Shown here: positions 46,501-48,651 of the stretch, piece by piece
Numbering within the stretch: the stretch's first letter is position 1
How the letters are laid out: each line of letters opens with the position of its first letter
Virus record (IMG/VR): IMGVR_UViG_3300032242_003441
Coordinates: 1-48,651 of that record
Source: a virus
DNA length: 48,651 bases
Direction: 5' to 3' (one strand)
Made by a program: the position numbers and the translations under genes
Notes under the pieces: generated by a model
Told to the model about the DNA's origin: nothing
The model's database searches: none
The model's input: only the letters and a program-made list of their open reading frames with translations

Positions 46501-47391
46501 TTATTTACGGGTTGTTGTCTTTATTCTGAGCCGCTTGATGAGCGATTCGCGGTTAATGAATATCTCTGAGATCTCCTTGTCAATCTCTTCTTCGGTCTTG
46601 GGCTGGATTTTCCGCGCCCACGTCGGCGTAAAGTCAACGCGCAGGCTGCTCGGCTTTGCTTCCGGGTTCCGCGGAGTGTTCAGGGTCAGGACGTGGTAGT
46701 GCTTCTTCTTCGGCCCCTCGTCCTTCACGCGCCACGTGCCCATCTTGAAGTCGGTATCGGCGCCGGTGACGGGGAAGCCGAACTTGGTCAGGGTCGAGGC
46801 ATACAGCTCGCGGTGCTTGAGGATTTTGTGGATCGAGCAGCCCTCGAAGCTCGTCTTAATCGTGCCAGTCGTGTAGTTAACGACAATCTTGACGAGCCCC
46901 GGGAGTATGTGAGCCACCGCCTGCCTCGCATTCCGCAGCTGCAGGCGCTTTCCCTTGCGCTTGATCAGCTCCTCAGGAGTCGCCTCCTCAGGCTGCTCGA
47001 TTGAGAGCTGGTTGTAGTTGCCCGAGATCTGTGGGGAGTCGAGCTGTCTGAGTCTACGGGTGCGGATGCCGAGTTTTCCGATTTTGGCAGCGTAGTGTGG
47101 AACATCTGTGGAACCCTCGGGTATCCAGAAGACCAAGAGGGCTGAGTTGTTCACCGGGTTATGGTAGAGCTCCCGATGGCTGAGCTCCCTGCAGCCGGCA
47201 GAGGCTGGGTGAAATGTCTCTAGGGCAGCGGTCAGCTGGCGAATGGTCGCGGGTGAGGGGTTGGGGGCGAGGGGTAGCTTGGCGATGAGCGCGTCCTTGG
47301 AGCGGATGATCAAACTGGGTTTGAGGTTGCCGCGGAGGCTCGGAAGCCAGACTTCGGTGAGGGCGATGGGCAGGGTCGGTGGCGTTTTCAT
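46501..47391 (-). CDS. First minus-strand gene, hypothetical
   Basis: A 296-residue basic protein, first gene leftward from the divergent control region. Mixed alpha/beta; segments LKIVVNYTTGTIKTSFEG-like strands, ATPEELIKRKGKRLQLRNAR (basic helix) and a basic end (ESLIKRLRIKTTTRK). No recognised motif. Position suggests an immediate-early product, possibly a DNA-binding regulator or a host-takeover protein; this is inference. Confidence 0.55.
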   Translation of the reverse strand: MKTPPTLPIALTEVWLPSLRGNLKPSLIIRSKDALIAKLPLAPNPSPATIRQLTAALETFHPASAGCRELSHRELYHNPVNNSALLVFWIPEGSTDVPHYAAKIGKLGIRTRRLRQLDSPQISGNYNQLSIEQPEEATPEELIKRKGKRLQLRNARQAVAHILPGLVKIVVNYTTGTIKTSFEGCSIHKILKHRELYASTLTKFGFPVTGADTDFKMGTWRVKDEGPKKKHYHVLTLNTPRNPEAKPSSLRVDFTPTWARKIQPKTEEEIDKEISEIFINRESLIKRLRIKTTTRK

Positions 47392-47432
47392 GGTTTTATG
47401 GTTTTGGGTTTGGTGCGGTGATGTGGTGGGTC

Positions 47433-47481
47433 AAAAAGTGTAAAAAAACGAATAGGGTGATGTCAGATTTCTACACTTTTT
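47433..47481. repeat. 10-bp inverted repeat near the leftward start
   Basis: AAAAAGTGTA (47433-47442) and TACACTTTTT (47472-47481) are perfectly complementary with 29 bp between them, 42-90 bp upstream of the first minus-strand ATG. The distance and symmetry suit a regulator site. The outer half overlaps the left arm of the larger inverted repeat. Confidence 0.6.
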
Positions 47482-47705
47482 TCTATTTGCCATTGAGCAG
47501 TCAAGAAGAAAGTTCGGAATTACGAATAGAAATGACGATTTTCGGAAAAGTATTCAAACTGGGCGATATTCACGATATTTTCCGACATACAACAAATAGA
47601 ACCCTATATTTCCTTATATTTAGAACTTTTTATTTTTATCAATTGTATTCGTAATCTTATACTTTTCTCTGTAGTGCTCAATGGCAAATAGGAAAAAGAG
47701 TGAAG
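47469..47705. repeat. 67-bp imperfect inverted repeat, divergent
   Basis: Left arm 47469-47535 and right arm 47639-47705 align without gaps when inverted, 50 of 67 bases identical. Two blocks are perfect: CTATTTGCCATTGAGCA (47483-47499, complement at 47675-47691) and ATTACGAATA (47519-47528, complement at 47646-47655), at fixed spacing. The 103 bp between arms are AT-rich and include TCGGAAAA/TTTTCCGA (47542-47549, 47578-47585). The arms point away from each other toward the two gene clusters. Confidence 0.8.
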
Positions 47706-47841
47706 TACCCTCAAAAGTCCATGTAACGGAGGGGTTTTGGGTCTGAAAATCGTTAACCCCCGGCCTCTTTGGGAAGCGCGGGGGTTGAGAGCAGCGTGGG
47801 GTGACCTTGTCTGTGGTTTGGGGTCGGAAGGTACCGGCTAC

Positions 47842-47873
47842 GGGGTGAATTGTAACGGGTTTGGGGTTGGGGG
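47842..47873 (+). other. G-quadruplex-forming motif
   Basis: Four G-runs on the plus strand: GGGG (47842-47845), GGG (47857-47859), GGGG (47863-47866) and GGGGG (47869-47873), with loops of 11, 3 and 2 nt. It sits in a ~160-bp G-rich noncoding stretch. Confidence 0.5.
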
Positions 47874-47891
47874 TCGAGATTAGAGTTTGCA

Positions 47892-48020
47892 CTGGGATTC
47901 CCCTCATGGGTGATTATTTATGCGCGAGTTAATGAAGCGTGGATTCATCTATTGCCAAAATCCTAAACACTTGTATGCAAGTGCAGAGGTTTTGTAAGGT
48001 TCGCACTCCCTTAATCCCGG
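47892..48020 (+). ncRNA. Possible multi-helix RNA, plus strand
   Basis: Closing stem CTGGGAT (47892-47898) with ATCCCGG (48014-48020), 7 bp with one wobble. Inside are GGATT/AATCC (47941-47945, 47959-47963), CACTTG-TATG-CAAGTG (47968-47983) and TAAGG/CCTTA (47995-47999, 48009-48013), the last stacking directly on the closing stem. A T-run follows at 48041-48046. Weak stems and no known family; tentative. Confidence 0.25.
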
Positions 48021-48104
48021 ATATGTCTGCGCTCGTGAACTTTTTTGGGTAGTGCTCGATCGTTTACTATTCTGGCGTAATAATTGACGGTTACGCCTCG
48101 TAGG

Positions 48105-48152
48105 TAATAAACACAAAACCCCCGACCAGCGCATCAGGATGCTGGCCGAGGG
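48105..48152 (-). terminator. Strong Rho-independent terminator, minus strand
   Basis: In minus-strand RNA CCCTCGGCCAGC (48152-48141) pairs along all 12 positions with GCTGGTCGGGGG (48130-48119), two of them G-U, around a 10-nt loop, followed by UUUUGUGUUUAUU. On the plus strand the downstream bases (CTTTGCAG) are not a U-tract. It would stop leftward transcription entering from the terminase side. Confidence 0.75.
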
Positions 48153-48307
48153 CTTTGCAGAGAACAATCAACGTGCACCGCGGAGACGGGGTTGACGTTG
48201 TGTGTTGTACAGGGATTGCCTTCAGCGTGCAAGGGCTCTGTGTGTCATAGAACTTTTGTGGAACAATTACTCTATTTGCGTAAAAAGTCTCCGTAACAGA
48301 TTTATAT

Positions 48308-48337
48308 TTGACATTGTGTCTCCTTTGCGACTATTTG
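48308..48337 (+). promoter_or_regulatory. Sigma70-like promoter facing terminase
   Basis: Consensus TTGACA (48308-48313), 17- or 18-bp spacer, and CTATTT (48331-48336) or TATTTG (48332-48337). Transcription would begin near 48344, giving a leader of ~36 nt without Shine-Dalgarno before the terminase ATG. The strong -35 with a poor -10 is compatible with late or activated expression. Confidence 0.55.
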
Positions 48338-48379
48338 TCTCACAAATCTAAGTCGAACCTATAAAGCTGCCCCTCATTC

Positions 48380-48651
48380 ATGCCTGTTCTTTCAAATCCG
48401 CGCTACGAAAAATTTTGCATCCTGATCGCCGGCGGTAAGAGCCCCGCGGAAGCGTACAAGATCCTGTACCCAAACAACAGCTACCCGCATCAGTCAGCAT
48501 ACAAGCTGTCGCGAGACCCGGAGGTCGAAGCCAGAATTGCAGAGGTGCGAGAGGAAGTAGCCTTGAGGTCTGTGATGGACCTGTCGAGAAAGCGCGAGGT
48601 GCTGAGGCAGATGGCAGAGGGCATGATCCCGACCAAGACGTTCAACAAGGA
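48380..48651 (+). CDS. terS: Terminase small subunit, 3' end missing
   Basis: The first 90 residues are present; the gene runs off the window. RYEKFCILIAGGKSPAEAYK (9-28) is the helix-turn-helix region typical of phage small terminases ('SPxxAYxxxY'), followed by QSAYKLSRDPEVEARIAEVR (38-57), the usual 'L...peV..RI' helix. It would recognise packaging sites and load the large subunit, expected just beyond the window. Preceded by the promoter at 48308. Confidence 0.7.
   Translation, partial: MPVLSNPRYEKFCILIAGGKSPAEAYKILYPNNSYPHQSAYKLSRDPEVEARIAEVREEVALRSVMDLSRKREVLRQMAEGMIPTKTFNK

Larger units (their letters stand above)
47392..48379. other. Divergent intergenic control region
   Basis: About 990 bp with no convincing gene, between the leftward cluster and rightward terminase. 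It is AT-rich on the left (47430-47700), G-rich on the plus strand in the middle (47730-47890), and carries inverted repeats, a G-quadruplex motif, a terminator hairpin and a promoter listed separately. AACCCCCG/CGGGGGTT at 47755-47762 and 47779-47786 form another 8-bp stem. A 25-codon plus-strand reading (47920-47997, MRELMKRGFIYCQN...) is possible but unsupported. Candidate site for the early/late switch or a replication origin. Confidence 0.6.

Noticed and set aside
47620-47907. 95-codon minus-strand open frame in the control region
   Set aside because: Its Pro-rich half is the complement of the G-rich stretch, and its other half is the inverted-repeat arm, where differences between arms are mostly nonsynonymous, so protein selection is not indicated.
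47985-48020. tRNA gene suggested by TTCGCAC loop and stacked stem
   Set aside because: No D-arm or anticodon arm at correct spacing, and the partner strand of the closing stem is 129 nt away.

Overview
This window is part of the genome of a tailed double-stranded DNA bacteriophage, most likely with a short, podovirus-type tail. The evidence is a T7-like virion gene order (adaptor and nozzle-like tail proteins, then Gln/Ala-rich internal proteins, then a 2541-residue ejection-type protein), a phage lysis cassette, a family A DNA polymerase with an AEP primase/SF3 helicase, and a small-terminase start at the right edge. Large terminase, portal, capsid and any phage RNA polymerase are not here and must lie outside the window. 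A predicted unimolecular spanin points to a host with an outer membrane. Almost no gene has a Shine-Dalgarno sequence, while promoters are sigma70-like; the host cannot be named from this.

Layout. (1) 1-2.3 kb, plus strand: lysis genes (small membrane protein, u-spanin, two-helix holin candidate, GH108 endolysin) and a metallophosphoesterase. (2) 2.3-22.6 kb, plus: virion genes, namely a repeat-rich fibre-like protein, tail adaptor with two families of inserted repeats, beta-rich nozzle protein, two paralogous Cys-motif proteins, Gln/Ala-rich internal proteins, and a giant polyvalent protein carrying HDxxGH, ADP-ribosyltransferase-like and kinase-like modules. (3) 22.6-24.8 kb, plus: a short basic protein, an ATP-grasp enzyme, a HExxE protein and a small unknown. 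(4) 24.8-47.4 kb, minus: one long, tightly overlapping cluster holding replication and recombination genes (primase-helicase, PolA, PD-(D/E)XK nuclease, SF2 helicase, RuvC-like resolvase, dNMP kinase), two fibre-like genes on the 'wrong' strand, a glycosyltransferase, a papain-like-peptidase candidate and about 35 small genes, several of only 14-60 residues. (5) 47.4-48.4 kb: a gene-free divergent control region with a 67-bp-arm inverted repeat, G-rich DNA, a strong terminator and a promoter facing terminase.

The minus cluster is broken into sub-operons. Some begin with sigma70-like promoters that share an A-tract and carry an inverted repeat (CCCAAG-N3-CTTGGG) between -35 and -10, which suggests one repressor acting on several promoters. 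Others begin instead with a very stable stem-loop placed 16-20 nt before the start codon. Three of the four stem-loops have a G-U wobble that pairs only in the minus-strand RNA, and one folds into a nearly seamless three-way junction. This set of structured leaders, together with the symmetric divergent control region, is the part of the window that looks most like an undescribed system.
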